Notes: generated by a model not told the origin, from the letters alone. A stretch of DNA of 64,000 nt from Xylocopa sonorina (GCF_050948175.1 NW_027490527.1:94042-158041), one strand, 5' to 3'; positions 39,801 to 52,211 are shown, numbered from the stretch's first letter. Translations and numbers: made by a program.

Positions 39801-41315
39801 CTTAAAACGCGATATCGCATCTCATTTCTACGTTTCATGGTAAGATGTATAATGATTTGCGAAGTGTTATGCATTCCTCGTCTACACTTCAAACGAATGT
39901 GAATGCGACACTTCCTCGCTAGGAAATAGCGTTTGCAGATGTCTACGTATCGTAGCAATAACTTTCTAATGCTTCTTAAAACGCGATATCGCATCTCATT
40001 TCTATGTTTCATGGTAAGATATAACATGATTTGCGAAGCGTCATGTATTCCACGTCTACACTTCAAATGAATGTGAATGCGATACTTCCTCGCTAGGAAA
40101 TAGCGTTTGCAGATGTCTACGTATCGTAGCAATAGATTTCTAATGCTTCTTAAAACGGCGATATCGCATCTCATTTCTATGTTTCATGGTAAGATATAAT
40201 ATGATTTGCGAAGTGTTATGTATTCCTCGTCTACACCTCAAATGAATGTAAATGCGACACTTCCTTGCAAGGAAATTGCGTTTGCAGATGTCTACGTATC
40301 GAAGCAATAGTGTTGAAATGCTTCTTAAAACGAGATATTGCATCTCATATCTATGTTTCATGATAAGATATAATATTCATTGCGAAGTGTTATGCATTCC
40401 TCGTCTACGATTCAAATCAATGTAAATTCGACACTTCCTTGCAAGGAAATAGCGTTTGCAGATGTCTACGTATCGAAGCAATAGTGTTCTAAAGCTTCTT
40501 AAATCGCGATATCGCATCTCATTTCAATGTTTCATGGTAAGATATAATATGATTTGCGAAGTATCACGTATTCCCCGTCTACACTTCAAATGAATGTAAA
40601 TGCGACACTTCCTTGCAAGGAAATAGCGTTTGCATATGTCTACGTATCGTAGCAATAGGGTTCTAATGCTTCTTAAAACGCGATATCGCATCTCATTTCT
40701 ATGTTTCATGGTAAGATATAGTATTCATTGCGAAGTGTTATGCATTCCTCGTCAACACTTCAAATGAATGTAAATGCGACACTTCGTTGCAAGGAAATAG
40801 CGTTTGCAAACGTCTACCTATCGTAGCAATAGTTTTCTAATGCTTCTTAAAACGCGATATCGCATCCCATTTCTATGTTTCATGGTAAGATATAATATGA
40901 TTTGCGAAGTATCATGTATTCCTCGTCTACACTTCAAATGAATGTAAATACGACACTTCCTTGCAAGCAAATAGCGTTTGCAGATGTCTACGTATCGAAG
41001 CAACAGAGTTCAAATGCTTCTTAAAACGAGATATTGCATCTCATATCTATGTTTCATGATAAGATATAGTATTCATTGCGAAGTGTTATGCATTCCTCGT
41101 CTACGATTCAAATGAATGTAAATGCGACACTTCCTTGCAAGGAAATAGCGTTTGCAGATGTCTACGTATCGAAGCAATAGAGTTCAAATGCTTCTTAAAA
41201 CGCGATATCGCATCCCATTTCTATGTTTCATGGTAAGATATAATATGATTTGCGAAGTATCACGTCTTCCCCGTCTACACTTCAAATGAATGTAAATGCG
41301 ACACTTCCTTGCAAG
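33832..41315. repeat. Mixed satellite array, types A, B and mosaics
   Basis: About 43 monomers. The region 37.13-37.9 kb repeats material from 27.6 and 12.9 kb. Near 38.3-39.1 kb are monomers (CGCTCGCTAGG, CTCCTTTCTATG) that reappear at 48.9-49.4 kb and inside the 3891-bp units. Two monomers have the extra G in ACGGCGATATCGC (near 38068 and 40156). About 40.82-41.00 kb matches 60.84-61.03 kb at 20025 bp, which equals 93 monomers plus the three 1281-bp insertions. No gene is seen. Confidence 0.85.
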
Positions 41316-42011
41316 GAAATAGCGTTTGCATATGTCTACGTATCGTAGCAATAGGGTTCTAATGCTTCTTAAAACGCGATATCGCATCTCATTTCTATGT
41401 TTCATGGTAAGATATAATATGATTTGCGAAGTGTCATGTATTCCTCGTCTACACTTCAAATGAATGTGAATGCGACACTTGCTCGCTAGGAAATAGCGTT
41501 TGCAGATGTCTAGGTATCGTAGCAATAGAGTTCTAATGCTTCTTAAAACGCGATATCGCATCTCATTTCTATGTTTCATGGTAAGATATAATATGATTTG
41601 CGAAGTATCACGTATTCCCCGTCTACACTTCAAATGAATGTAAATGCGACACTTCCTTGCAAGGAAATAGCGTTTGCATATGTCTACGTATCGTAGCAAT
41701 AGGGTTCTAATGCTTCTTAAAACGCGATATCGCATCTCATTTCTATGTTTCATGGTAAGATATAATATGATTTGCGAAGTGTCATGTATTCCTCGTCTAC
41801 ACTTCAAATGAATGTGAATGCGACACTTGCTCGCTAGGAAATAGCGTTTGCAGATGTCTAGGTATCGTAGCAATAGTGTTCTAATGCTTCTTAAAACGCG
41901 ATATCGCATCTCATTTCTATGTTTCATGGTAAGATATAATATGATTTGCGAAGTGTTATGTATTCCTCGTCTACACATCAAATCAATGTAAATACGACAC
42001 TTCCTTGCAAG
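41316..42011. repeat. 348-bp dimer duplicated in tandem
   Basis: Units start at 41316 and 41664. Each contains a GCGTTTGCATATGTC monomer with AATAGGGTTC, followed by a monomer ending CACTTGCTCGCTAGG and beginning GTCTAGGTATCG. The second unit is repeated again at 44100, which is 2436 bp on. Confidence 0.85.
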
Positions 42012-45000
42012 GAAATAGCGTATGCAGATGTCTACCCATCGTAGCAATAGAGTTCTAATGCTTCTTAAAACGCGATATCGTATCTCATTTCTATGTTTCA
42101 TGGTAAGATATAATATTCATTGCGAAGTGTTATGCATTCCTCGTCTACGATTCAAACGAAAGTAAATGCGATACTTCCTTGCAAGGAAATAGCATTTGCA
42201 GATGTCTACCTATCGTAGCAATAGTGTTCTAATGCTTCTTAAAACGCGATATCGCATCTCATTTCTATGTATCATGGTAAGATATAGTATTCATTGCGAA
42301 GTGTTATGCATTCCTCGTCTACGATTCAAATGAAAGTAAATGCGACACTTCCTTGCAAGGAAACAGCGATTGCAGATGTCCACGTATCGTAGCAATAGAG
42401 TTCAAATGCTTCTTAAAACGCGTTATCGCATCTCATTTCTATGTTTCATGGTAAGATATAATATGATTTGCGAAGTGTTATGCATTCCTCGTCTACGATT
42501 CAAATGAAAGTAAATGCGACACATCCTTGCAAGGAAACAGCAATTGCAGATGTCTACGTATCGTAGCAATAGAGTTCAAATGCTTCTTAAAACGCGATAT
42601 CGCATCACATTTCTATGTTTCATGGTAAGATATAATATCATTTGCGAAGTGTTATGTATTCCTCGTCTACACCTCAAATGAATGTAAATGCGACATTTCC
42701 TTGCAAGGAAATAGCGTTTGCAGATGTCTATGTATCGTAGCAATAGATTTCTAATGCTTCTTAAAACGCGATATCGCATCTCATTTCTATGTTTCATGGT
42801 AAGATATAATATGATTTGCGAAGTGTTATGTATTCCTCGTCTACACCTCAAATGAATGTAAATGCGACTCTTCCTTGCACGGAAATAGCGTTTGCAGATG
42901 TCTACGTAACGAAGCAATAGAGTTCAAATGCTTCTTAAAACGAGATATTGCATCTCATATCTATGTTTCATGATAAGATATAATATTCATTGCGAAGTGT
43001 TATGCATTCCTCGTCCACACATCAAAGGAATGTAAATGCGACACTTCCTTGCAAGGAAATATCGTCCGCAGATGTTTGCGTATCGTAGCAATGGATTTCT
43101 GATGCTTCTTAGAACGCGAAATCGCATCTCATTTCTATGTTTCATGGTAAGATATAATATGATTTGCGAAGTGTCATGTATTCCTCGTCTACACTTCAAA
43201 TGAATGTAAATGCGACACTTCCTTGCAAGGAAATAGCGTTTGCAGGTGTGTACGTGTCGTAGCAATAGAGTTCTAATGCTTCTTAAAACGCGATATCGCA
43301 TCTCATTATTATGTTTCATGGTAAGAAATAATAAGATTTGCGAAGTGTCATGTATTCCTCGTCTACACTTCAAATGAATGTGAATGCGACACTTGCTCGC
43401 TAGGAAATAGCGTTTGCAGATGTCTAGGTATCGTAGCAATAGAGTTTTAATGCTTCTTAAAACGCGATATCGCATCTCATTCCTATGTTTCATGGTAAGA
43501 TATAATATGATTTGCGAAGTGTTATGCATTCCTCGTCTACGATTCAAATGAACGTAAATGCGACACTTCCTTCCAAGGAAATAGCGTTTGCAGATGTCTA
43601 CGTATCGTTACAATAGAGTTCTTATGATACATTAAATGCGATATCGCATCTCATTTCTATGTTTCATGGTAAGATATAATATGATTTGCGAAGTATCATG
43701 TATTCCTCGTCTACACTTCAAATGAATGTAAATGCGACACTTCCTTGCTAGGAAATAGCGTCTGCAGATGTCTAGGTATCGTAGCAATAGAGTTCTAATG
43801 ATTCTTAAAACGCGATATCGTATCTCATTTCTATGTTTCATGGTAAGATATAATATGATTTGCGAAGTATCATGTATTCCTCGTCTACACTTCAAATGAA
43901 TTTAAATGCGACACTTCCTTGCAAGGAAATAGCGTTTGCAGATGTCTACGTATCGTAGCAATAGAGTTCTAATGCTTCTTAAAACGCGATATCGCATCTC
44001 ATTACTATGTTTCATGGTAAGATATAATAAGATTTGCGAAGTGTCATGTATTCCTCGTCTACACTTCAAATGAATGTAAATGCGACACTTCCTTGCAAGG
44101 AAATAGCGTTTGCATATGTCTACGTATCGTAGCAATAGGGTTCTAATGCTTCTTAAAACGCGATATCGCATCTCATTTCTATGTTTCATGGTAAGATATA
44201 ATATGATTTGCGAAGTGTCATGTATTCCTCGTCTACACTTCAAATGAATGTGAATGCGACACTTGCTCGCTAGGAAATAGCGTTTGCAGATGTCTAGGTA
44301 TCGTAGCAATAGTGTTCTAATGCTTCTTAAAACGCGATATCGCATCTCATTTCTATGTTTCATGGTAAGATATAATATGATTTGCGAAGTGTTATGTATT
44401 CCTCGTCTACACATCAAATCAATGTAAATACGACACTTCCTTGCAAGGAAATAGCGTATGCAGATGTCTACCCATCGTAGCAATAGAGTTCTAATGCTTC
44501 TTAAAACGCGATATCGTATCTCATTTCTATGTTTCATGGTAAGATATAATATTCATTGCGAAGTGTTATGCATTCCTCGTCTACGATTCAAACGAAAGTA
44601 AATGCGATACTTCCTTGCAAGGAAATAGCATTTGCAGATGTCTACCTATCGTAGCAATAGTGTTCTAATGCTTCTTAAAACGCGATATCGCATCTCATTT
44701 CTATGTATCATGGTAAGATTTAATATTCATTGCGAAGTGTTATGCATTCCTCGTCTACGATTCAAATGAAAGTAAATGCGACACTTCCTTGCAAGGAAAC
44801 AGCGATTGCAGATGTCCACGTATCGTAGCAATAGAGTTCAAATGCTTCTTAAAACGCGTTATCGCATCTCATTTCTATGTTTCATGGTAAGATATAATAT
44901 GATTTGCGAAGTGTTATGCATTCCTCGTCTACGATTCAAATGAAAGTAAATGCGACACATCCTTGCAAGGAAACAGCAATTGCAGATGTCTACGTATCGT

Positions 45001-48000
45001 AGCAATAGAGTTCAAATGCTTCTTAAAACGCGATATCGCATCACATTTCTATGTTTCATGGTAAGATATAATATCATTTGCGAAGTGTTATGTATTCCTC
45101 GTCTACACCTTAAATGAATGTAAATGCGACATTTCCTTGCAAGGAAATAGCGTTTGCAGATGTCTATGTATCGTAGCAATAGATTTGTAATGCTTCTTAA
45201 AACGCGATATCGCATCTCATTTCTATGTTTCATGGTAAGATATAATATGATTTGCGAAGTGTTATGTATTCCTCGTCTACACCTCAAATGAATGTAAATG
45301 CGACTCTTCCTTGCAGGGAAATAGCGTTTGCAGATGTCTACGTAACGAAGCAATAGAGTTCAAATGCTTCTTAAAACGAGATATCGCATCTCATATCTAT
45401 GTTTCATGATAAGATATAATATTCATTGCGAAGTGTTATGCATTCCTCGTCCACACATCAAAGGAATGTAAATGCGACACTTCCTTGCAAGGAAATATCG
45501 TCCGCAGATGTTTACGTATCGTAGCAATGGATTTCTGATGCTTCTTAGAACGCGAAATCGCATCTCATTTCTATGTTTCATGGTAAGATATAATATGATT
45601 TGCGAAGTGTCATGTATTCCTCGTCTACACTTCAAATGAATGTAAATGCGACACTTCCTTGCAAGGAAATAGCGTTTGCAGGTGTGTACGTGTCGTAGCA
45701 ATAGAGTTCTAATGCTTCTTAAAACGCGATATCGCATCTCATTATTATGTTTCATGGTAAGATATAATAAGATTTGCGAAGTGTCATGTATTCCTCGTCT
45801 ACACTTCAAATGAATGTGAATGCGACACTTGCTCGCTAGGAAATAGCGTTTGCAGATGTCTAGGTATCGTAGCAATAGAGTTTTAATGCTTCTTAAAACG
45901 CGATATCGCATCTCATTCCTATGTTTCATGGTAAGATATAATATGATTTGCGAAGTGTTATGCATTCCTCGTCTACGATTCAAACGAAAGTAAATGCGAT
46001 ACTTCCTTGCAAGGAAATAGCATTTGCAGATGTCTACCTATCGTAGCAATAGATTTCTAATGCTTCTTAAAACGCGATATCGCATCTCATTTCTATGTTT
46101 CATGGTAAGATATAATATGATTTGCGAAGTGTTATGCATTCCTCGTCTACGATTCAAATGAACGTAAATGCGACACTTCCTTCCAAGGAAATAGCGTTTG
46201 CAGATGTCTACGTATCGTTACAATAGAGTTCTTATGATACATTAAATGCGATATCGCATCTCATTTCTATGTTTCATGGTAAGATATAATATGATTTGCG
46301 AAGTATCATGTATTCCTCGTCTACACTTCAAATGAATGTAAATGCGACACTTCCTTGCTAGGAAATAGCGTCTGCAGATGTCTAGGTATCGTAGCAATAG
46401 AGTTCCAATGATTCTTAAAACGCGATATCGTATCTCATTTCTATGTTTCATGGTAAGATATAATATGATTTGCGAAGTATCATGTATTCCTCGTCTACAC
46501 TTCAAATGAATTTAAATGCGACACTTCCTTGCAAGGAAATAGCGTTTGCAGATGTCTACGTATCGTAGCAATAGAGTTCTAATGCTTCTTAAAACGCGAT
46601 ATCGCATCTCATTACTATGTTTCATGGTAAGATATAATAAGATTTGCGAAGTGTCATGTATTCCTCGTCTACACTTCAAATGAATGTGAATGCGACACTT
46701 GCTCGCTAGGAAATAGCGTTTGCAGATGTCTAGGTATCGTAGCAATAGAGTTCTAATGCTACTTAAAACGCGATATCGCATCTCATTTCTATGTTTCATG
46801 GTAAGATATAATATGATTTGCGAAGTGTTATGTATTCCTCGTCTACACTTCAAATCAATGTAAATACGACACTTCCTTGCAAGGAAATAGCGTTTGCAGA
46901 TGTCTACCTATCGTAGCAATAGAGTTCTAATGCTTCTTAAAACGCGATATCGTATCTCATTTCTATGTTTCATGGTAAGATATAATATTCATTGCGAAGT
47001 GTTATGCATTCCTCGTCTACGATTCAAACGAAAGTAAATGCGATACTTCCTTGCAAGGAAATAGCATTTGCAGATGTCTACCTATCGTAGCAATAGTGTT
47101 CTAATGCTTCTTAAAACGCGATATCGCATCTCATTTCTATGTATCATGGTAAGATATAATATTCATTGCGAAGTGTTATGCATTCCTCGTCTACGATTCA
47201 AATGAAAGTAAATGCGACACTTCCTTGCAAGGAAACAGCAATTGCAGATGTCTACGTATCGTAGCAATAGAGTTCAAATGCTTCTTAAAACGCGATATCG
47301 CATCGCATTTCTATGTTTCATGGTAAGATATAATATCATTTGCGAAGTGTTATGTATTCCTCGTCTACACCTCAAATGAATGTAAATGCGACACTTCCTT
47401 GCAAGGAAATAGCGTTTGCAGAAGTCTACGTATCGAAGCAATAGAGTTCAAATGCTTCTTAAAACGAGATATTGCATCTCATATCTATGTTTCATGATAA
47501 GATATAATATACATTGCGAAGTGTTATGCACTCCTCGTCTACGATTCAAATGAAAGTAAATGCGACACTTCCTTGCAAGGAAATAGCGTTTGCAGATGTC
47601 TATGTATCGTAGCAATAGATTTCTAATGCTTCTTAAAACGCGATATCGCATCTCATTTCTATGTTTCATGGTAAGATATAATATGATTTGCGAAGTGTTA
47701 TGTATTCCTCGTCTACACCTCAAATGAATGTAAATGCGACACTTCCTTGCAGGGAAATAGCGTTTGCAGATGTCTACGTAACAAAGCAATAGAGTTCAAA
47801 TGCTTCTTAAAACGAGATATTGCATCTCATATTTATGTTTCATGATAAGATATAATATTCATTGCGAAGTGTTATGTATTCCTCTTCCACACATCAAAGG
47901 AATTTAAATGCGACACTTCCTTGCAAGGAAATAGCGTCCGCAGATGTTTACGTATCGTAGCAATGGATTTCTGATGCTTCTTAGAACGCAATATCGCATC

Positions 48001-48730
48001 TCATTTCGATGTTTCATGGTAAGATATAATATGATTTGCGAAGTGTCATGTATTCCTCGTCTACACTTCAAATGAATGTAAATGCGACACTTCCTTGCAA
48101 GGAAATAGCGTTTGCAGGTGTGTACGTGTCGTAGCAATAGAGTTCTAATGCTTCTTAAAACGCGATATCGCATCTCATTATTATGTTTCATGGTAAGATA
48201 TAATAAGTTTTGCGAAGTGTCATGTATTCCTCGTCTACACTTCAAATGAATGTGAATGCGACACTTGCTCGCTAGGAAATAGCGTTTGCAGATGTCTAGG
48301 TATCGTAGCAATAGAGTTCTAATGCTAATTAAAACGCGATATCGCATCTCATTTCTATGTTTCATGGTAAGATATAATATGAATTGCGAAGTGTTATGTA
48401 TTCCTCGTCTACACTTCAAATCAATGTAAACACGACACTTCCTTGCAAGGAAATAGCGTTTGCAGATATCTACCTATCGTAGCAATAGAGTTCTAATGCT
48501 TCTTAAAACGCGATATCGTATCTCATTTCTATGTTTCATGGTAAGATATAATATTCATTGCGAAGTGTTATGCATTCCTCGTCTACGATTCAAACGAAAG
48601 TAAATGCGATACTTCCTTGCAAGGAAATAGCATTTGCAGATGTCTACCTATCGTAGCAATAGTGTTCTAATGCTTCTTAAAACGCGATATCGCATCTCAT
48701 TTCTATGTATCATGGTAAGATATAATATTC
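41620..48730. repeat. 14-monomer higher-order repeat, 2436-bp period, about 2.9 units
   Basis: Correspondences at exactly 2436 bp (14 x 174) include 41664 with 44100, 42576-42917 with 45012-45353 and then with 47448, and 42987-43547 with 45423-45983. Markers are ATATCGTCCGCAG or ATAGCGTCCGCAG, GGTGTGTACGTGTCG, CATTATTATG and AAACGAAAGTAAATG. In the second unit one monomer is gained near 45.97-46.14 kb, making the local offset 2610 bp. One monomer is then lost before 46.84 kb, where the 2436-bp offset returns. Unit edges are approximate. Confidence 0.82.
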
Positions 48731-49389
48731 ATTGCGAAGTGTTATGCATTCCTCGTCCACGATTCAAATGAACGTAAATGCGACACTTCCTTGCAAGGAA
48801 ATAGCGTTTGCAGATGTCTATGTATCGTAGCAATAGATTTCTAATGCTTCTTAAAACGCGATATCGCATCTCATTTCTATGTTTCATGGTAAGATATAAG
48901 ATGATTTGCTAAGTGTCATGTATTCCTCTTCTACACTTCAAATGAATGTAAATGCGACACTTCCTTGTTAGGAAATAGCATCTGCAGATGTCTAGGTATC
49001 GTAGCAATAGAGTTCTAATGCTTCTTAAAACGCGATATCGCATCTCATTTCTACGTTTCATGGTAAGATGTATAATGATTTGCGAAGTGTTATGTATTCC
49101 TCGTCTACACTTCAAATGAATGTAAATGCGACACTCGCTCGCCAGGAAATAGCGTTTGCAGATGTCTACGTATCGTAGCAATAGAGTTCTAATGCTTCTT
49201 AGAACGCGATATCGCATCTCCTTTCTATGTTTCATGGTAAGATATAATATGATTTGCGAAGTGTTATGTATTCCTCGTCTACACTTCAAATGAATGTAAA
49301 TGCGACACTTCCTTGCAAGGAAATAGCGTTTGCAGATGTCTACGTATCGAAGCAATAGATTTCAAATGCTTCTTAAAACGCGATATCGC
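48731..49389. repeat. Satellite monomers left of the transposon-bearing units
   Basis: About four monomers, related to 38.9-39.9 kb (TTTGCTAAGTG, CTCTTCTACACTTC, GATGTATAATG, CTCCTTTCTATG). The sequence stops matching the 3891-bp period to the left of about 49.39 kb, so this is the left border of that block. Confidence 0.82.
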
Positions 49390-50938
49390 ATCTCATTTCT
49401 ATGTTTCATGGTAAGATATAATATGATTTGCGAAGTGTTATGCATTCCTCGTCTACGATTCAAATGAACGTAAATGCGACACTTCCTTCCAAGGAAATAG
49501 CGTTTGCAGATGTCTACGTATCGTTACAATAGAGTTCTTATGATACATAAAACGCGATATCGCATCTCATTTCTATGATTCATGGTAAGATATAATATGA
49601 TTTGCGAAGTGTTATGTATTCCTCGTCTGCACTTCAAATCAATGTAAATACGACACTTCCTTGCAAGGAAATAGCGTTTGCAGATGTCTACCTATCGTAG
49701 CCATAGAGTTCTAATGCTTCTTAAAACGCGATATCGCATCTCATTTCTATGTTTCATGGTAAGATATAATATGATTTGCGGAGTGTTATGTATTCCTCGT
49801 CTACACTTCAAATGAATGTAAATGCGACACTTCCTTGCAAGGAAATAGCGTTTGCAGATGTCTACGTATCGAAGCAATAGGGTTCAAATGCTTCTTAAAA
49901 CGCGATATCGCATCTCATTTCTATGTTTCATGGTAAGATATAATATGATTTGCGAAGTGTTATGTATTCCTCGTCTACACTTCAAATGAATGTAAATGCG
50001 ACACACGCTCGCTAGGAAATAGCGTTTGCAGATGTCTACGTATCGTAGCAATAGAGTTCTAATGCTTCTTAAAACGCGATATCGCATCTCCTTTCTATGT
50101 TTCATGGTAAGATATAATATGATTTGCGAAGTGTTATGTATTCCTCGTCTACACTTCAAATGAATGTAAATGCGACACTTCCTTGCAAGGAAATAGCGTT
50201 TGCAGATGTCTACGTATCGAAGCAATAGAGTTCAAATGCTTCTTAAAATGCGATATCGCATCTCATTTCTATGTTTCATGGTAAGATATAATATGATTTG
50301 CGAAGTGTTATGCATTCCTCGTCTACGATTCAAATGAACGTAAATGCGACACTTCCTTCCAAGGAAATAGCGTTTGCAGATGTCTACGTATCGTAACAAC
50401 AGAGTTCTTATGATACTTAAAACGCGATATCGCATCTCATTTCTATGATTCATGGTAAGATATAATATGGTTTGCGAAGTGTTATGTATTCCTCGTCTAC
50501 ACTTCAAATCAATGTAAATACGAAACTTCCTTGCAAGGAAATAGCGTTTGCAGATGTCTACCTATCGTAGCAATAGAGTTCTAATGCTTCTTAAAACGCG
50601 ATATCGCATCTCATTTCTATGTTTCATGGTAAGATATAATATGATTTGCGAAGTATCATGTATTCCTCGTCTACACTTCAAATGAATGTAAATGCGACAC
50701 TTCCTTGCTAGGAAATAGCGTCTGCAGATGTCTAGGTATCGTAGCAATAGAGTTCTAATGATTCTTAAAACGCGATATCGCATCTCATTTCTATGTTTCA
50801 TGATAAGATATAATATGATTTGCGAAGTGTTATGTATTCCTCGTCTACACTTCAAATGAATGTAAATGCGACACTTCCTTGCAAGGAAATAGCGATTGCA
50901 GATGTCTACCTATCGTAGCAATAGAGATCTAATGCTTC

Positions 50939-50942
50939 TTAA
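50939..50942. other. TTAA target-site duplication, left, copy 1
   Basis: The TTAA belongs to the monomer motif GCTTCTTAAAACGCG. The matching right copy is at 52220-52223. Copies 2 and 3 have the same pair at 54830-54833 with 56111-56114, and at 58721-58724 with 60002-60005. Confidence 0.95.
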
Positions 50943-50956
50943 CCCTTTGCACTCCG
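50943..50956 (+). repeat. Left terminal inverted repeat, piggyBac copy 1
   Basis: CCCTTTGCACTCCG is a perfect 14-bp match to the reverse complement of the right end. The match fails at the next base (T on the left, C on the right). It begins with CCC, as in several piggyBac-type elements, directly after TTAA. Equivalent ends are at 54834-54847 and 58725-58738. Confidence 0.95.
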
Positions 50957-51022
50957 TTGTCGCCGCTACGGCGACACGTACTATAGCCCATAGCACTCCG
51001 TTGTCGCCGCTGCGGCGACACG
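50949..51022 (+). repeat. Subterminal 30-bp direct repeats with hairpins, copy 1
   Basis: Two 30-bp repeats (50949-50978 and 50993-51022, spaced 44 bp) begin GCACTCCGTTG, which overlaps the terminal repeat. Each contains a GC-rich inverted repeat: GTCGCCG..CGGCGAC at 50959-50975 and GTCGCCGC..GCGGCGAC at 51003-51019. Subterminal repeats in piggyBac elements commonly serve as transposase binding sites; that role is inferred here. In copies 2 and 3 the first hairpin has T where copy 1 has C at 50966, which extends its stem by one pair. Confidence 0.85.
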
Positions 51023-51174
51023 GCACGCCCAGCATCTACAGGCAACATTGTATCTTTATACGGGTAGGAAGATGTTTCGGCACGCGTTAACGATAAGTGT
51101 CATCGGTCTGGCGACCGAGCTTGCTCCGTTTCTTTCAATCGTATTTTTGTCTGTCAGCGTAAAACACGAAAAAA

Positions 51175-51210
51175 TGAAATTTGAAAGGCGACCAGACCAC
51201 CGCTATTGAG
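51175..51210 (+). pseudogene. Possible original transposase start, cut short by the deletion
   Basis: An ATG at 51175 follows an A-rich stretch (ACGAAAAAATG, a plausible eukaryotic start context). It opens only MKFERRPDHRY before TGA at 51208. The open stretch with transposase similarity begins in another frame at about the same place. I infer that the internal deletion joined the first codons of the old gene to its last third somewhere between 51175 and about 51260. The same arrangement is at 55066 and 58957. Without a full-length relative this remains a suggestion. Confidence 0.4.
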
Positions 51211-51990
51211 CCTAAGTCTGATTTATCGTACGGTTCTCCTGAAAGCAGTCCACTACAGGGCAGAGGAATTAATGAAAATGATGTGCCACTTAACTGGAAC
51301 TATAAAAACAAATAGAAAAGGTATTCCAAAGCTACCGAAAAAAAAGTTTTCACAGCAGGAAACCTTTATTAGAAAAAAAGTGGAAGCCATGTTTTTAGCC
51401 TGGAAAGACAAAAGAGTCGTTTCCTTTTTGAGCACGTGGAATGGTGCTGGAATGATGACAGCAAGAAGAATTCTGCGAGAAGGGAAGGAGATAAACATTA
51501 GGAAACCTAATGCAATTGTAAGCTATACAATTTCCATGGGCGGCGTTGATCGAGCCGATCAATACGCAGCCACGTATTGTTTTTTGAGAAAATCACTGAG
51601 GTGGTGGAGGAAAATGTTTTTTTGGGGCATGGAATTCTGTGTGATCAATTCATATATTATATATAAGACTGTAAAAAAAATCGAAATGAGAAACCATTGA
51701 CACATTTGAAATATGTGAAACTGCTAGTAGATCAACTAGAGAACGATTTTCGACAAGAAAGATCGAGAGCTTCATCTTCTGCATCTGCATCTGTTGAGAT
51801 AAGGCTAAACGGGAAGCTTCACGTAATGCGGAAGGGCAAAAAAACAGATTGTGTCGTTTGCTCTAACAGGCAGAAGAAAGGTGAAAGGCATGAAACTAGT
51901 GAATATTGTGATACTTGTCCTGGCAAGCCACGAATGCATCTTGGGGATTGCTTTTCACGGTATCATACTATGAAGAATTTTAAAAGATAA
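51206..51990 (+). pseudogene. piggyBac transposase remnant, copy 1 (5' deleted, frameshifted)
   Basis: This is the C-terminal part of a DDE-type piggyBac transposase, which cuts and joins DNA at TTAA. Frame 1 (51206-51700, 164 codons, open from a TTG so not a true start) has TGTIKTNRKGIP at about residues 30-41, LAWKDKRVVSFLST at about 64-77, and GGVDRADQ at 112-119. The Asp residues at 115 and 118 match the third catalytic Asp region, D447/D450 in the Trichoplusia ni enzyme. It continues with LRKSLRWWRKMFFW and INSYIIYK. At 51698 the frame stops with TGA. The related sequence continues in another frame (51697-51990), which implies a one-base shift near 51691-51699. That second part has a Ser-rich linker and a Cys/His-rich end (Cys 52, 55, 71, 74, 85; His 65, 81, 90), typical of the family's zinc-binding DNA-recognition domain. 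The regions for the first two catalytic Asp are absent, so it cannot be catalytically active. Confidence 0.92.
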
Positions 51991-52036
51991 TTGTTATTTT
52001 TATGTATTGTTATATTCTTTACATCGTAATTTTGTT

Positions 52037-52042
52037 AATAAA
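52037..52042 (+). terminator. Poly(A) signal of transposase remnant, copy 1
   Basis: AATAAA lies 46 bp after the remnant's TAA stop, at a normal place for the 3' end of a piggyBac transposase transcript. No T/G-rich downstream element is obvious. Confidence 0.65.
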
Positions 52043-52140
52043 ACATAGCTTTCAAATATACAATATACAAGCTTTCTTTAATGACACGGCAGGGTCTTTG
52101 AGCTTCCTCAATTGCGCGGTCGCAACATTGTAAACACTTT

Positions 52141-52211
52141 CGGAGTAGCTGACGGTCATGATCAAAATGTTCCGGAGTAGCTGGAACCTCTAGCTAAAAA
52201 GTGAGCGGAGT
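52141..52211 (-). repeat. Right-end CGGAGT motif cluster, copy 1
   Basis: CGGAGT occurs at 52141-52146, 52173-52178 and 52206-52211, the last inside the terminal repeat. Its complement ACTCCG occurs at 50951-50956 and 50995-51000 at the left end. The motif is thus repeated at both ends in mirror orientation, as expected for multiple transposase contact sites. The function is inferred. Copies 2 and 3 have the same layout. Confidence 0.6.

Larger units (their letters stand above)
1..50938. repeat. 174-bp tandem satellite array, left part
   Basis: Head-to-tail monomers of 174 bp run without a break from the first base. Taking GAAATAGCG as monomer position 1, each unit contains CTACGTATCGTAG at 21-33, GCGATATCGC at 61-70, TATGTTTCATGG near 81-92, TGATTTGCGAAG near 105-116 and CCTCGTCTAC at 128-137. 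It ends in TTCCTTGCAAG, which with the next GAA forms a 14-bp palindrome. All monomers have the same orientation. I found no non-satellite sequence in this span. Length changes are rare: single-base gains near 11368, 15717, 18992, 23841, 38068 and 40156; single-base losses near 3712, 4060, 10643 and 31683; and three 33-bp deletions. Whether the array is centromeric, pericentromeric or elsewhere cannot be told from sequence alone. Confidence 0.97.

Noticed and set aside
106..50855. Dozens of minus-strand open frames of 60-363 codons with a repeated basic sequence
   Set aside because: They are the 58-codon translation of the 174-bp satellite. They stop at the type B1 variant or at one-base indels, start at arbitrary Met codons, and show no conserved protein start, stop or splice pattern.
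50896..51090. 64-codon plus-strand frame across the satellite/transposon junction (also at 54787 and 58678)
   Set aside because: It starts in satellite and runs through the terminal repeat and hairpins, so it cannot be a native gene of either. It is present three times only because the unit is triplicated.
51253..51498. 81-codon minus-strand frame opposite the transposase remnant (also 55144-55389 and 59035-59280)
   Set aside because: It is the antisense shadow of the transposase coding sequence, which has clear family motifs on the plus strand.
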